A stretch of DNA of 64,000 nt from an uncultured Actinomycetes bacterium (GCA_903825895.1 CAIKCI010000031.1:1-64000), one strand, 5' to 3'; shown: positions 39,743 to 47,990, numbered from the stretch's first letter. Notes: a model not told the origin generated them from the sequence alone. Program-made: numbers and translations.

Positions 39743-40834
39743 TCAGATTCCCTGAGTCAGGGACCCCGTCGCCACGACGCGTGCTCCGCCGGCAATGACC
39801 GTCCCCGGGGTGACGACCGAAAAAGAGTCGATCGTCGCCCCGTCGCCGATCGTGACGTGCCGGACATGGACCGTCCCAATCGTCACCTTGGCGCCAACGG
39901 CGACGTCCTCAAGGATCGCATTTGGTCCAATCTCTGCACCACTCCCTACCGACGTCGTGCCACGAAGCATCGTGCCGGGCAAAAGGACGACATCGGGTTC
40001 TATGTGCACGCTGGCGTCAACATAGGTTCGTTCGGGGTCCCACATGGTGACCCCACGGCGCATCCACGTGGCATTGATTCGATCACGGAGTTCAGCTTCG
40101 GCGACTGCCAGTTGAGCTCGATCATTCACCCCTGCGGCTTCCATCGAATCTGCAACCGTCATCGAATGGGTGGTGTAACCCGCGTCAAAGAGGAATTCGA
40201 CCACGTCGGTCAAGTAAAGCTCCCCTTGCGCGTTCTGCGTACCCAACCTCCGCAACGAGGGGCTGAGCAGATTGCGCTGGAAGCAATAGATCGACGTATT
40301 GACTTCGTGGATCTCCCGCTGCTCGTCCGAAGCGTCAATGTGCTCGACGACCCGGGCCACTCGACCATCGTTCCCGCGCACGATTCGGCCATAACCCGTC
40401 GGGTCGGAAAGATCGGCCGTCAGCAAGGTGACCCCGGCTTCACGACTGCGGTGCGTTGCCACGAGATCCACCAGCGACGCGGGGCGAAGCAGCGGCGTAT
40501 CACCCGGCAAGACCACCACGTCATCGTCGTCGTGGCCCTTCGTGAAGGCCGTGAGCGCCACCATGGTGGCGTCCCCCGTTCCCCGCTGGACACGTTGTTC
40601 AACGAAATCAATGTTGATGCCGGGCGGTGCATAGTGCGTCACGGTTTTGATGACCTGATCAGCACCATGGCCGACCACCACGACGACGCGATCGACATCA
40701 AGGTCGGCCAAGGAATCAATGACATGGGCCACCATCGGCCGCCCGCAGAGTCGGTGCAGAGGTTTGGGCAGTGACGAATGCATACGCGACCCCTCGCCTG
40801 CTGCCAAGACGATTGCCGAAACCTTCGAGTTCAC
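39743..40834 (-). CDS. glmU: GlmU-like UDP-GlcNAc pyrophosphorylase with truncated acetyltransferase region
   Basis: GlmU makes UDP-GlcNAc for peptidoglycan: an N-terminal uridylyltransferase and a C-terminal acetyltransferase on a left-handed beta-helix. The first domain is complete (VLAAGEGSRMHSSLPKPLH, RGTGDATMVAL, VLPGDTPLL, GELYLTDVV). The helix has only a few coils and stops at TIGDGATIDSFSVVTPGTVIAGGARV-type repeats (partly quoted). The later segments with the catalytic His and the acetyl-CoA site are missing. The protein has 363 residues against the usual 450-490. No remnant lies in the 37 bases before prs, so a recent frameshift is unlikely. The GTG at 40834 is the chosen start. Confidence 0.85.
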   Translation of the reverse strand: MNSKVSAIVLAAGEGSRMHSSLPKPLHRLCGRPMVAHVIDSLADLDVDRVVVVVGHGADQVIKTVTHYAPPGINIDFVEQRVQRGTGDATMVALTAFTKGHDDDDVVVLPGDTPLLRPASLVDLVATHRSREAGVTLLTADLSDPTGYGRIVRGNDGRVARVVEHIDASDEQREIHEVNTSIYCFQRNLLSPSLRRLGTQNAQGELYLTDVVEFLFDAGYTTHSMTVADSMEAAGVNDRAQLAVAEAELRDRINATWMRRGVTMWDPERTYVDASVHIEPDVVLLPGTMLRGTTSVGSGAEIGPNAILEDVAVGAKVTIGTVHVRHVTIGDGATIDSFSVVTPGTVIAGGARVVATGSLTQGI

Positions 40835-40864
40835 GTCACTATCTCTAGCAGGCCAGGAACCGTC

Positions 40865-40870
40865 TAGTCT
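40865..40870 (+). promoter_or_regulatory. -10 hexamer TAGTCT, leaderless hydrolase promoter
   Basis: TAGTCT is followed by six bases (CAAAAT) and the ATG at 40877. The 42-bp gap to the divergent glmU start must contain both promoters. Confidence 0.55.
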
Positions 40871-40876
40871 CAAAAT

Positions 40877-41773
40877 ATGGACGCAGATGCCTACGACGAA
40901 TTCGGCTTATTTTATGAAAACGCTCAGGAGTGGAACTTACCTTTCGACGGTCCGCCTCACGTTGTTCGCGTCGCCATTGGTCTTGATGATGGTCGAACGA
41001 TCTCGGGTCTGCGCTGGGGAGCGAACACACCACACCTTGTTCTTCTTCACGGCGGAGCACAAAACGCCCACACCTATGACACCCTGGCCTTAGCGCTTGG
41101 GGTGGACCTCATCGCCCTTGACCTTCCCGGCCATGGCCACAGCGATGGCGGCCGCGATGGCGTCTTGTCTCCCGCTTCGATGGCCGAGGATGTCATCGTC
41201 GCCATCAGCGAACTCTGTGACGGTCCGATTACCTTGGTCGGAATGTCGCTTGGAGGAATGGTGGCGATGCATGTCGCCACCCAAGCGCCTGAACTCATTG
41301 CTCGCGTGGGTTTTGTCGACATCACCCCTGGCGTCAATCAAGAAAAGGCCCAACATATTACGGCCTTCATCAACGGACCTCAAGGCTTCGAGAGTTTCGA
41401 AGACCTCCTGGCGCGCACCATGGAGCACAACCCCACACGCGACGTGAAAAGCCTGCGACGTGGCATTCTCCATAACGCCGTCCAACTTGATGACGGCACG
41501 TGGATCTGGCGTTGGGCTCGGCATCGCAGTGGACCAATGGACGTCCCGAGTAGACCCAGTGATCTTTGGGGACTTCTCGCCAGCATCAAACAGCCCGCTC
41601 TGTTAATCCGCGGCATGAGTCCCGGCAGTGTCGTTGACGATGACGACGAGGCCACCTTTCTCGCCACCGCACAAAACGGTGCTGTGCGACGCGTTGAGCG
41701 AGCAGGTCACTCTGTCCAAGGAGACCAGCCCTTAGTGTTGGCCGAAATCCTGACCGAGTTCCTGACGCGCTAA
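40877..41773 (+). CDS. Alpha/beta-hydrolase
   Basis: A single-domain alpha/beta-hydrolase of 298 residues. It has LLHGGAQNAHTYDTL (oxyanion region), DLPGHGHSDGG, the nucleophile elbow GMSLGG and the C-terminal catalytic histidine in RAGHSVQGDQP. The acid residue probably lies in the DDDDEA stretch shortly before it or after strand 6. No signal peptide is present. The substrate is unknown and the neighbours give no clear clue. Its stop lies one base from the convergent tRNA-Gln. Confidence 0.9.
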   Translation: MDADAYDEFGLFYENAQEWNLPFDGPPHVVRVAIGLDDGRTISGLRWGANTPHLVLLHGGAQNAHTYDTLALALGVDLIALDLPGHGHSDGGRDGVLSPASMAEDVIVAISELCDGPITLVGMSLGGMVAMHVATQAPELIARVGFVDITPGVNQEKAQHITAFINGPQGFESFEDLLARTMEHNPTRDVKSLRRGILHNAVQLDDGTWIWRWARHRSGPMDVPSRPSDLWGLLASIKQPALLIRGMSPGSVVDDDDEATFLATAQNGAVRRVERAGHSVQGDQPLVLAEILTEFLTR

Positions 41774-41774
41774 C

Positions 41775-41850
41775 TGGCTGGCGGGGGAGGGCTCGAACCT
41801 CCAACCTCCGGATTCAAAGTCCGGCATTCTGCCGATTGAACTACCCGCCA
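41775..41850 (-). tRNA. tRNA-Gln (anticodon UUG)
   Basis: Read leftward, the acceptor TGGCGGG pairs with CCCGCCA, with discriminator G and an encoded CCA at 41775-41777. The anticodon loop CTTTGAA carries UUG. The D-arm GTTCAATCGGCAGAAT and T-arm TTCGAGC loop are normal. A TATCCT element about 15 bases upstream could be its -10 box. It converges tightly with the hydrolase gene. Confidence 0.95.
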
Positions 41851-41912
41851 TTACTTCTCCCTTGTGAAGGATAGTTGAGGAGTTTCAACTCTTCTCCAGA
41901 TTCTTCGACATT

Positions 41913-41947
41913 CCTTATGATGCTCTTGGAACTGCCTTATGGTGCTC
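41913..41947. promoter_or_regulatory. 13-bp direct repeat upstream of the small exported protein
   Basis: CCTTATGATGCTC (41913-41925) and CCTTATGGTGCTC (41935-41947) are spaced 22 bp start to start, about two helix turns. That fits tandem binding by a dimeric OmpR-type regulator, and such a regulator is encoded just downstream. TATGGT in the second copy could double as a -10 box. This is inference from arrangement. Confidence 0.45.
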
Positions 41948-41980
41948 GGTGAGGATGGGAAGTAACCAAAGGAGCATTTC

Positions 41981-42331
41981 ATGCCACTCACCCCCCCACC
42001 TCGCAACTACCGAAGAGTCAACATTAGGGATCGAGCTAAATACCGGGTCAACAAAGCCACTGTTGCCGTCGGCGCCATGGCAGCCGTGACCTCCCTTGGG
42101 ATGGTCGGCGTGGTCGCCCAACACACCAGTACCTTGGCCACCGCCACCACATCCACCACGACGAGCCCAACGGCTACTGGTCAAGCGGTCGCTAGCCCAA
42201 CGGCTACTGGTCAAGCGGTCACTGGTCAAACGGTCGCAAGCGCATCGACGGCTCAGCCGTCTTCTTCATCATCGCTGTCGCCCGTCACCTCGACCGTCGT
42301 GACCCCCCAGGTCAAAACCGGTGCCTCTTGA
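41981..42331 (+). CDS. Small exported/anchored Thr/Ala-rich protein with internal repeats (116 aa)
   Basis: Not recognised. A basic N-terminus (PPPRNYRRVNIRDRAKYR) is followed by a hydrophobic segment (VAVGAMAAVTSLGMVGVVA) and a low-complexity outer part of Thr, Ser, Ala, Val and Gln, with a duplicated SPTATGQAVA unit. There is no cysteine and no folded domain. AAAGGAG precedes the ATG. The layout resembles the 44541-45002 protein on the other side of the two-component genes, so the pair may be functionally related. Confidence 0.72.
   Translation: MPLTPPPRNYRRVNIRDRAKYRVNKATVAVGAMAAVTSLGMVGVVAQHTSTLATATTSTTTSPTATGQAVASPTATGQAVTGQTVASASTAQPSSSSSLSPVTSTVVTPQVKTGAS
42164..42223. repeat. Two tandem 30-bp repeats inside the small exported protein gene
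   Basis: The unit beginning AGCCCAACGGCTACTGGTCA occurs at 42164-42193 and 42194-42223 with one substitution near the end. A partial third copy follows (GGTCAAACGGTCGC). It encodes the SPTATGQAVA repeat and keeps the frame, so copy number could vary without breaking the gene. Confidence 0.7.
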
Positions 42332-42366
42332 TCTGGACCGTACAGCGTCGGCGACGAGTTTCTCGC

Positions 42367-42372
42367 TAGTCT
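42367..42372 (+). promoter_or_regulatory. Probable -10 hexamer TAGTCT for the two-component operon
   Basis: The same hexamer as before the hydrolase gene lies here, but 37 bases before the start codon. A leader of about 30 bases carries AAGGAG. The regulator operon thus appears to have its own promoter. Confidence 0.4.
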
Positions 42373-42409
42373 CAATCTCAGAGCCAAACCCCTCAACAAG
42401 GAGATCTCC

Positions 42410-43084
42410 ATGCGCATCTTGGTAGTCGACGATGACCAGGCCGTACGCGAATCGTTGAAGCGGGCGCTCGTCCTTGAGGGCTACGAGGTCGAACTGGCCG
42501 AAGACGGCAACTCGGCCTTGCACTCATTGGCGCAAAGCGCTCCCGACGCGATTCTTCTAGATCTCCAAATGCCTGACGTCGATGGACTCGAAGTATGTCG
42601 GCGGTTGCGATCGTTGGGTGACTCCACGCCGGTGTTGATGTTGACCGCGCGCGATGCCATCGGTGATCGTGTCGAAGGCTTGGATGCGGGCGCCGACGAT
42701 TATCTGGTCAAGCCCTTCGATCTCAATGAACTTTTCGCTCGAGTGCGAGCGCTGCTTCGTCGGAAAGCACTGTCGGAAAATGCCGAAGTACTGCGGTTTG
42801 AAGATCTCTCACTGGATCTCATGACCCGAACTGCCAAACGTGGTGATCGTGAGTTCCCGTTGACCAAGATCGAATTTGAGCTCTTAGAACTTCTCTTGAC
42901 GCACCCCCGCCAAGTCATGACCAGAGACGTCATTTTGGATCTGGTGTGGGGCTATGACTTTGATTCTGGGACGAACTCCTTGGCCGTCTACGTTGGCTAT
43001 CTTCGCCGAAAGACTGAAGAGGGCGGCGAGCCTCGACTCATCCATACGGTGCGCGGCGTGGGATACGTTCTCAAAGAATCGTGA
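42410..43084 (+). CDS. OmpR/PhoB-family response regulator, MprA-like
   Basis: A cytoplasmic transcription regulator of 224 residues. The receiver domain has the acidic pocket D7/D8, the phospho-acceptor D51 in [12 protein letters not shown] and the conserved lysine in DDYLVKPF. The winged-helix DNA-binding domain (about 127-222) has [16 protein letters not shown] and [11 protein letters not shown] close match to the actinobacterial MprA type is evident. AAGGAG precedes the start. It overlaps the kinase gene by four bases (GTGA). Confidence 0.95.
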   Translation: MRILVVDDDQAVRESLKRALVLEGYEVELAEDGNSALHSLAQSAPDAILLDLQMPDVDGLEVCRRLRSLGDSTPVLMLTARDAIGDRVEGLDAGADDYLVKPFDLNELFARVRALLRRKALSENAEVLRFEDLSLDLMTRTAKRGDREFPLTKIEFELLELLLTHPRQVMTRDVILDLVWGYDFDSGTNSLAVYVGYLRRKTEEGGEPRLIHTVRGVGYVLKES

Positions 43085-44430
43085 CCTTTCGTCTCCGTAT
43101 CGTTCTCGCTGCCACTGCTGCCGTTGCCATCGCGGTCATCCTCGCCTGCACGGCTGCTTGGTTTGTTTCTCGCAACGCCCTGGTCAGTTCAGTCGACGAC
43201 AACCTCTCTCAGTCTGTGCAGCAAACCATCGACAGCGGGACCTTTGACAGCGAATCGGGAATCGGGGCGCTCACCCAAGTGACCAATGCGACAGGTGTCG
43301 TGCTCTATCAATCATCAAGTCCTGGACTACCGGTTGATGCCACCGTGATGAGCTACGCCAATGGGCGCATGAGTGGCGAGACGTTTGAAACAATCCATCA
43401 CCAAGGCGTCCTCATGCGTGAGATCATCACCGGTCTCGCTGCCGGACAGGCCCTCGGCGTTGGTCCACGAGCGGGTCTTTTGCCACAAAGTGCGGCCCTG
43501 CAACTCGCCGAGCCCCTCGCCGGAGTGCAACAACAATTACGTCACCTAGGACTCATGCTCGTCTTGATAGGCGCCAGCGGTGTCATTATCGCCCTCATCC
43601 TTGGCTTGTTGGTTGCTGGGGCGGTCATCGGGCCGCTTGACGACGTCACCAGCTCCGTTGAGGAGTTGGCAAAGACAAATGATCTTTCCGAACGACTTGC
43701 CGAGGGAGGTAGCGATGAACTCGGCCGGCTGCGCGGCGCATTCAATAGTTTGTTGCGATCACTTGAGCGATCTCAGGACCAGCAAAACCAACTCGTGCTC
43801 GATGCATCCCACGAGTTGAGAACACCGCTGACGAGTTTGAGAACCAACACCGAAGTCTTGCGCCGCATTGACGAACTCGATGTTGAATCGCGCGGGCAAC
43901 TTCTTGATGATGTCATAACCCAAGTAACCGAACTGACAACCTTGATCGGCGACTTGACCGAACTTGCACGCGGTGAGCGCCAACAAACACTGCCAACTCG
44001 ATTCCGACTCGATGAACTCGTCGATGATCTCGTGACGGTGGCCTCAACCTATGGACGTACCCATAATGTGGAAATCAACGTCCTCTCGTCTCCCTGCTGG
44101 GTCCACGCTCAATCTGAACGAGTAGCCAGAGCCATTGGTAATCTAATTAACAACGCCATCAAGTGGAGCCCTGATGGCGGAGTCATCACCATCACGGTTG
44201 AGGCAGGTGTCGTCACGGTGACTGACCAAGGACCAGGGATCCACGAAAACGATCTGCCGAAGATCTTCGACCGGTTCTACCGGGCCCCGTCAGCTCGTGC
44301 ACTGCCCGGCTCAGGTTTGGGACTGGCCATCGTCGCCCAGGTCGCCGAGGACGAGCACGGTTCGGTTGCAGCCAGCAACACAGTTTCTGGCGGGGCACAA
44401 CTGACCTTGGTACTTCCGGTCGTCACCTAG
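43081..44430 (+). CDS. Sensor histidine kinase, MprB-like
   Basis: A membrane sensor kinase of 449 residues. It has transmembrane helices at about 7-28 and 157-184, with an external sensing domain of about 130 residues between. A HAMP linker (about 180-232) follows. The H-box is [13 protein letters not shown] with the phospho-accepting His 244. The ATPase domain has the N-box [15 protein letters not shown]1 VTDQGPGI and G2 GSGLGLAIV. The signal is unknown. Position next to two exported proteins and a redox operon suggests it senses an envelope or redox state. Confidence 0.95.
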   Translation: MTFRLRIVLAATAAVAIAVILACTAAWFVSRNALVSSVDDNLSQSVQQTIDSGTFDSESGIGALTQVTNATGVVLYQSSSPGLPVDATVMSYANGRMSGETFETIHHQGVLMREIITGLAAGQALGVGPRAGLLPQSAALQLAEPLAGVQQQLRHLGLMLVLIGASGVIIALILGLLVAGAVIGPLDDVTSSVEELAKTNDLSERLAEGGSDELGRLRGAFNSLLRSLERSQDQQNQLVLDASHELRTPLTSLRTNTEVLRRIDELDVESRGQLLDDVITQVTELTTLIGDLTELARGERQQTLPTRFRLDELVDDLVTVASTYGRTHNVEINVLSSPCWVHAQSERVARAIGNLINNAIKWSPDGGVITITVEAGVVTVTDQGPGIHENDLPKIFDRFYRAPSARALPGSGLGLAIVAQVAEDEHGSVAASNTVSGGAQLTLVLPVVT

Positions 44431-44441
44431 CGATCTCGCCC

Positions 44442-44474
44442 ATAAGAAATTCTGCTTTCTTCAAGATTTCTTAT
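44442..44474. terminator. AT-rich 9-bp inverted repeat after the kinase gene
   Basis: ATAAGAAAT (44442-44450) and ATTTCTTAT (44466-44474) are perfectly complementary with a 15-base loop. It could form a weak terminator or be an operator in front of the next promoter. Confidence 0.45.
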
Positions 44475-44506
44475 TATTTATTCTCGGGTTCTTTATTTCT
44501 TTCGGT

Positions 44507-44512
44507 CATAAT
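44507..44512 (+). promoter_or_regulatory. -10 hexamer CATAAT for the exported protein/redox operon
   Basis: CATAAT is close to the classical TATAAT and sits in the most AT-rich part of the window. A transcript starting near 44519 would carry AAAGGA and the ATG at 44541. This argues against the alternative ATG at 44511, which overlaps the hexamer. Confidence 0.5.
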
Positions 44513-44540
44513 GAAAAGAGACATCGATGAAAGGACCTCC

Positions 44541-45002
44541 ATGGCTTGGAATTTCCCCGGACATACCCGGGACATCGGCGAACAGCGAATTAGGACCATC
44601 ACCCGCGTCTCTACCATGGCGTGCCTTGGTGCTGCCGTAGGGCTGACCGCCTTTGTAGGCCACGAGTACCAAGGAAAAGCCGCAGCCACTACCCCCCCTG
44701 CCACAACCATCGTGCCGGGAAGCTCGGTCGTTCCCAGTACCACCACCACAGTGCCTGGGACCACAGTGCCTGGGAATGGAGCGACCAGCGGTGGGTCGAC
44801 GTCAGGTGGGTCATCATCAAGCAACGTTTCATCTGGCGGCTCATCGGGAGGCAGTTTTTCTGGAGGGAGCTCATCGGGAGGAAGTATTTCGGGCAGCGGC
44901 TCACCGGTGACGTCACCAACGGTCACCGCACCACGAGTAACCTCACCGCCGGTAACCGCTCCACCGGTTACCTCCCCACCCACCACAACCGGCGGATCAT
45001 GA
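44541..45002 (+). CDS. Exported Ser/Gly/Thr-rich low-complexity protein (153 aa)
   Basis: Not recognised. A charged start (MAWNFPGHTRDIGEQRIR) is followed by one hydrophobic helix (about 23-40). The outer part is very rich in Ser, Gly, Thr, Pro and Val, with repeated SSGGS and PPVTAPPVTS units and no cysteine. No FMN-binding domain is visible. However, it is the first gene of the ApbE operon, with its stop overlapping the ApbE start (ATGA), so it is a candidate partner or substrate of that system. Many Ser/Thr residues could be modified. The start follows AAAGGA. Confidence 0.75.
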   Translation: MAWNFPGHTRDIGEQRIRTITRVSTMACLGAAVGLTAFVGHEYQGKAAATTPPATTIVPGSSVVPSTTTTVPGTTVPGNGATSGGSTSGGSSSSNVSSGGSSGGSFSGGSSSGGSISGSGSPVTSPTVTAPRVTSPPVTAPPVTSPPTTTGGS

Positions 45003-45964
45003 CTCTCGAGACCGAGGTCTCGATGACTCTTCTCGAACCAGTCTTTGAACACTTTTCGATTTGGGGGACTTCAGGGACACTAGGGGTTACGGACTCTTCC
45101 GTACTGGTGGAAGCGCGCGCCATCCTCGACGAGGTCATTCGGAATATCGACCACGCCGCAAACCGCTTTAGAGGTGAAAGCGAACTGCTTCACGTCAATG
45201 CTCGAAGCGGCAGCGGGCCAATCCCCGTCAGTGCGATCTTCCTCGACCTCCTCGGCCAATCAGCTTGGGCCTATGAAGAAACGCAGCACGCGTGCGACCC
45301 AACGATCATTGATGCTCTCATCGCCAATGGCTACGACCGAGACTTTGACGAACTCGTCGACCTTGGATCTGGCCCACACGCAATGCCCTCGCCCGGGATG
45401 GATGGCATCGAGATCGATTACTCAAATTCAACAATCACCCTTCCCCCGGGCGTCCATCTTGACTTTGGCGCAACCGCCAAAGCAAGGGCCAGCGACGTGG
45501 CTGCGGGACGAATCGCTCAAGAGTGTGGCGTGGGTTGTCTCGTTAGTCTCGGCGGCGACATGCGAGTTGAAGGTCCATCGCCAGCGGATGGGTGGATGGT
45601 TGGGATTACACAAAGCACCCGTCCTGGAAGCGCCGACGTCGTTGACGACGTGGTGGCGCTCCACTCAGGAGCACTTGCCAGTTCCTCAAGCACCGTGCGG
45701 CAATGGAAAGCAAACGGAGAGCAGCGCCATCACATCATTGATCCTTCGACCGGGATGAGTGCACAGACTCCTTTTTCTCTCGTCAGCGTCGTCGCTCCCA
45801 CCTGTGTCGAAGCCAACGCGTTTGCCACCGCCAGCATTATCTGGGGCGACGATGCCTTCTTTGCGCTGCCACAACGAGGCCTGCCGCTTCGCGCTCTTCT
45901 TTTCGACGGCAGCGTCGAGCGTGGTGGCGGATGGCCTGAACCTTTCAATGAGCTGTCATCGTGA
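44999..45964 (+). CDS. ApbE-family FAD:protein FMN transferase
   Basis: ApbE enzymes attach FMN to a Thr or Ser of target proteins using FAD and Mg2+. Family segments present are HAANRFRGESELLHVNAR (N-terminal part), GVHLDFGATAKARASD (about 151-166, flavin pocket), LVSLGGDMRVEG and HHIIDPSTGMSA. The length of 321 residues is normal without a leader. No signal peptide or lipobox is seen, whereas many ApbE proteins are exported lipoproteins, so this one may act in the cytoplasm. The start is placed at 44999 by the ATGA overlap. A second ATG at 45023 is possible. Confidence 0.9.
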   Translation: MTLETEVSMTLLEPVFEHFSIWGTSGTLGVTDSSVLVEARAILDEVIRNIDHAANRFRGESELLHVNARSGSGPIPVSAIFLDLLGQSAWAYEETQHACDPTIIDALIANGYDRDFDELVDLGSGPHAMPSPGMDGIEIDYSNSTITLPPGVHLDFGATAKARASDVAAGRIAQECGVGCLVSLGGDMRVEGPSPADGWMVGITQSTRPGSADVVDDVVALHSGALASSSSTVRQWKANGEQRHHIIDPSTGMSAQTPFSLVSVVAPTCVEANAFATASIIWGDDAFFALPQRGLPLRALLFDGSVERGGGWPEPFNELSS

Positions 45965-46689
45965 TCGCGTTGACTTCTCACTACCTTTGGTATTCAACGC
46001 GGGCGACGGGCATCGTCAGTCTCTTCCTTTTTTCGATTGTCATGGCCTCGGGAATCATGACGGCGACCCGAGTTGGTGGCGCCGCGCTTCCCCGCTTTGC
46101 CATCGCGGAACTTCATCGCCGGCTCACCCTTTTGGCAGTCCTCTTTCTCGCCATTCACATTGTGACGTCCGTCATCGACAGTTACGTCAATATCGGCATC
46201 GCTGGGGTCTTTATTCCCTTCGCGTCACCCTATAAGACCCTCTGGGTCGCGCTTGGCGCCGTTGCCCTTGATCTGATGTTGGCGGTGACACTTTCGAGCA
46301 TGTTGCGAAAACACATCAGCCATGATCTCTGGCGGGCGATTCACTGGATCTCTTACCTGGCGTGGCCAATCGCCCTCATTCACGCCATTTTCATTGGAAC
46401 CGATATGCGCTTTGGCTGGATGGTGGCGGTGATCGGCGTGAACATTGCCATGGTGTTTCTGGCGGGCATCTGGCGTCTCTGGAAAAATCCTCATCCTGAT
46501 GGCGCGTTAACGGCAATTCCCGATCGCGCTGCCCCATCTCGAACCACAAACAATCGAACACCTAACGCATCGCAACGCATCGCACAACAACGAGCCCAAC
46601 AGAAAGCCCCAAGCCCGCCGCCGACGACTCCATCCCTCCCCAGCAACCCCACCACGCCGATTGCCACGACTCGAAGGCCACGTCCATGA
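45961..46689 (+). CDS. Ferric-reductase-like transmembrane cytochrome b
   Basis: An integral membrane protein of 242 residues with about six helices. Two histidine pairs are suited to bind two hemes across the membrane: H52/H66 and H128/H141. These are embedded in ELHRRLTLLAVLFLAIH and IHWISYLAWPIALIH. It lacks the cytoplasmic FAD/NADPH domain of NOX/FRE reductases, so electrons must come from another protein, most simply the NuoF-like product next to it. The last 65 residues are a Pro/Thr/Arg-rich tail. It begins with GTG and overlaps both neighbours by four bases. Confidence 0.9.
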   Translation: MIALTSHYLWYSTRATGIVSLFLFSIVMASGIMTATRVGGAALPRFAIAELHRRLTLLAVLFLAIHIVTSVIDSYVNIGIAGVFIPFASPYKTLWVALGAVALDLMLAVTLSSMLRKHISHDLWRAIHWISYLAWPIALIHAIFIGTDMRFGWMVAVIGVNIAMVFLAGIWRLWKNPHPDGALTAIPDRAAPSRTTNNRTPNASQRIAQQRAQQKAPSPPPTTPSLPSNPTTPIATTRRPRP

Positions 46690-47990
46690 CCAACGCAGCG
46701 CTCCTCAACGGGTCAAAGCGGCTCCTGCTCGGTACCGAAAATGGCCGCACGCTCTCCTATGGCGAGCATCTTGATCTTCACGGTCCTCTGCAACTCCCCC
46801 ATCACAAGGGGCTCGGCAGTTGGCGAGCGCAACTCTTGCAAGAACTCGAGACCTCGGGGCTCACCGGCAAGGGAGGTGGGGGGTTCTCCACCGCCATCAA
46901 GCTCGGTGCAAATTCTCATGGATTGCGCAAACCCGTCATGGTGGTCAACATCATGGAAGGCGAACCCGCAGCACGAAAAGACAGTGTCTTGGCCTGCTTC
47001 TCCCCTCACTTGATCCTTGACGGCGCCGAAGTCATCGCTACCTTGGTCCACGCGCACAGCATCACGGTGGCCATCGCTCGGGACAACCCGGCTGCGGTCG
47101 CTTCACTCGAGCGGGCCGTGCTCGAACGGCGAGGCCGACGGACGTCACCGTTCACGATCTCCATCGCCACCCCCCCAAATCGCTATGTTGCTGGCGAAGA
47201 GTCCGCACTCGCCCACTGGCTTGATGGTCAACTCGCGCTACCGACCTTCCGCCTCCACAAGCCGGCAAAACTTCCCGTTGGAACCCGTGGCGCGGTGATT
47301 GATAACGCTGAAACATGCGCCGACGTCGCCCTTGTTGCTCGTCGAGGTGGGGCATGGTTCCACCAAGGCGGCCGCAACGGAGCTCCTGGGACCACCTTGG
47401 TAACCATCTCGGGAGCCGTCGAAGACGATGGTGTCTTCGAAGTCCCGCTGGGGGCACCATTGAGTGAGATCGTTGCTCTTGCTGGGCCCTCAACCACGCT
47501 CACCGGATTCTTGCTCGGCGGCTACGGCGGAACCTTCGTCGGCCCCGAAGCCCTCAGTGCTGCCTACAGCCCTGCCGGACTCAAAGCCATTGGCGGCAAC
47601 GTCGGTGCGGGCGTCATCATCGTTCTCGACCAAAGCGTCTGCCCCGTTGCTGAAGTAGCGCGCATCACCAGATGGATGGCCAATGAGAGTGCCGGACAGT
47701 GCGGACCATGTGTCTTTGGCCTCCCTGCGCTTGCCGATGAGATTGAGACCTTGGCCAAGTCAAAAGGCCGACGCAGCGATCTGATGGCGTCCATCGAGCA
47801 CCACCTTGAAGCGGTCGACGGCCGTGGAGCCTGCGCGCACCCCGATGGAGTTGCTCGCATGATCCGCAGTGCGCTCAATGTTTTTCGTCACGACGTTGAT
47901 CAGCACTTGGCCGGGAGGCCTTGTGGGGCCCATGGCGCGCAGAGCGTGATGAACTTGCCACCGAATGCGGAGGGTCTCGAATGGAAATGA
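46686..47990 (+). CDS. NuoF-like NAD(P)H/FMN/Fe-S flavoprotein
   Basis: This soluble protein of 434 residues is related to the 51-kDa subunit of complex I. The FMN/NAD site is LTGKGGGGFSTAIKLG (59-74) with NIMEGEPAARKD and YVAGEESAL. An SLBB-like domain lies around 235-310. The iron-sulfur part reads ANESAGQCGPCVFG, so the first cysteine of the usual ESCGxCxPC is Ala336. Cys339, Cys342 and Cys383 remain, with Cys319 or Cys413 as possible fourth ligand. No other Nuo gene is near. It likely oxidises NAD(P)H and feeds the membrane cytochrome and the ferredoxin. Confidence 0.9.
   Translation: MTNAALLNGSKRLLLGTENGRTLSYGEHLDLHGPLQLPHHKGLGSWRAQLLQELETSGLTGKGGGGFSTAIKLGANSHGLRKPVMVVNIMEGEPAARKDSVLACFSPHLILDGAEVIATLVHAHSITVAIARDNPAAVASLERAVLERRGRRTSPFTISIATPPNRYVAGEESALAHWLDGQLALPTFRLHKPAKLPVGTRGAVIDNAETCADVALVARRGGAWFHQGGRNGAPGTTLVTISGAVEDDGVFEVPLGAPLSEIVALAGPSTTLTGFLLGGYGGTFVGPEALSAAYSPAGLKAIGGNVGAGVIIVLDQSVCPVAEVARITRWMANESAGQCGPCVFGLPALADEIETLAKSKGRRSDLMASIEHHLEAVDGRGACAHPDGVARMIRSALNVFRHDVDQHLAGRPCGAHGAQSVMNLPPNAEGLEWK

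Noticed and set aside
39749-39763. TCCCTGA/TCAGGGA palindrome as terminator of glmU
   Set aside because: It lies inside the last codons of glmU, has a one-base centre and no U-tract.
39857-40774. 305-codon frame on the plus strand
   Set aside because: It lies wholly antisense to glmU, whose protein is clearly recognisable. There are no motifs and no start signal.
44511-44540. Earlier ATG (44511) for the Ser/Gly-rich exported protein
   Set aside because: It overlaps the probable -10 hexamer and lacks a ribosome binding site, whereas the ATG at 44541 has AAAGGA.
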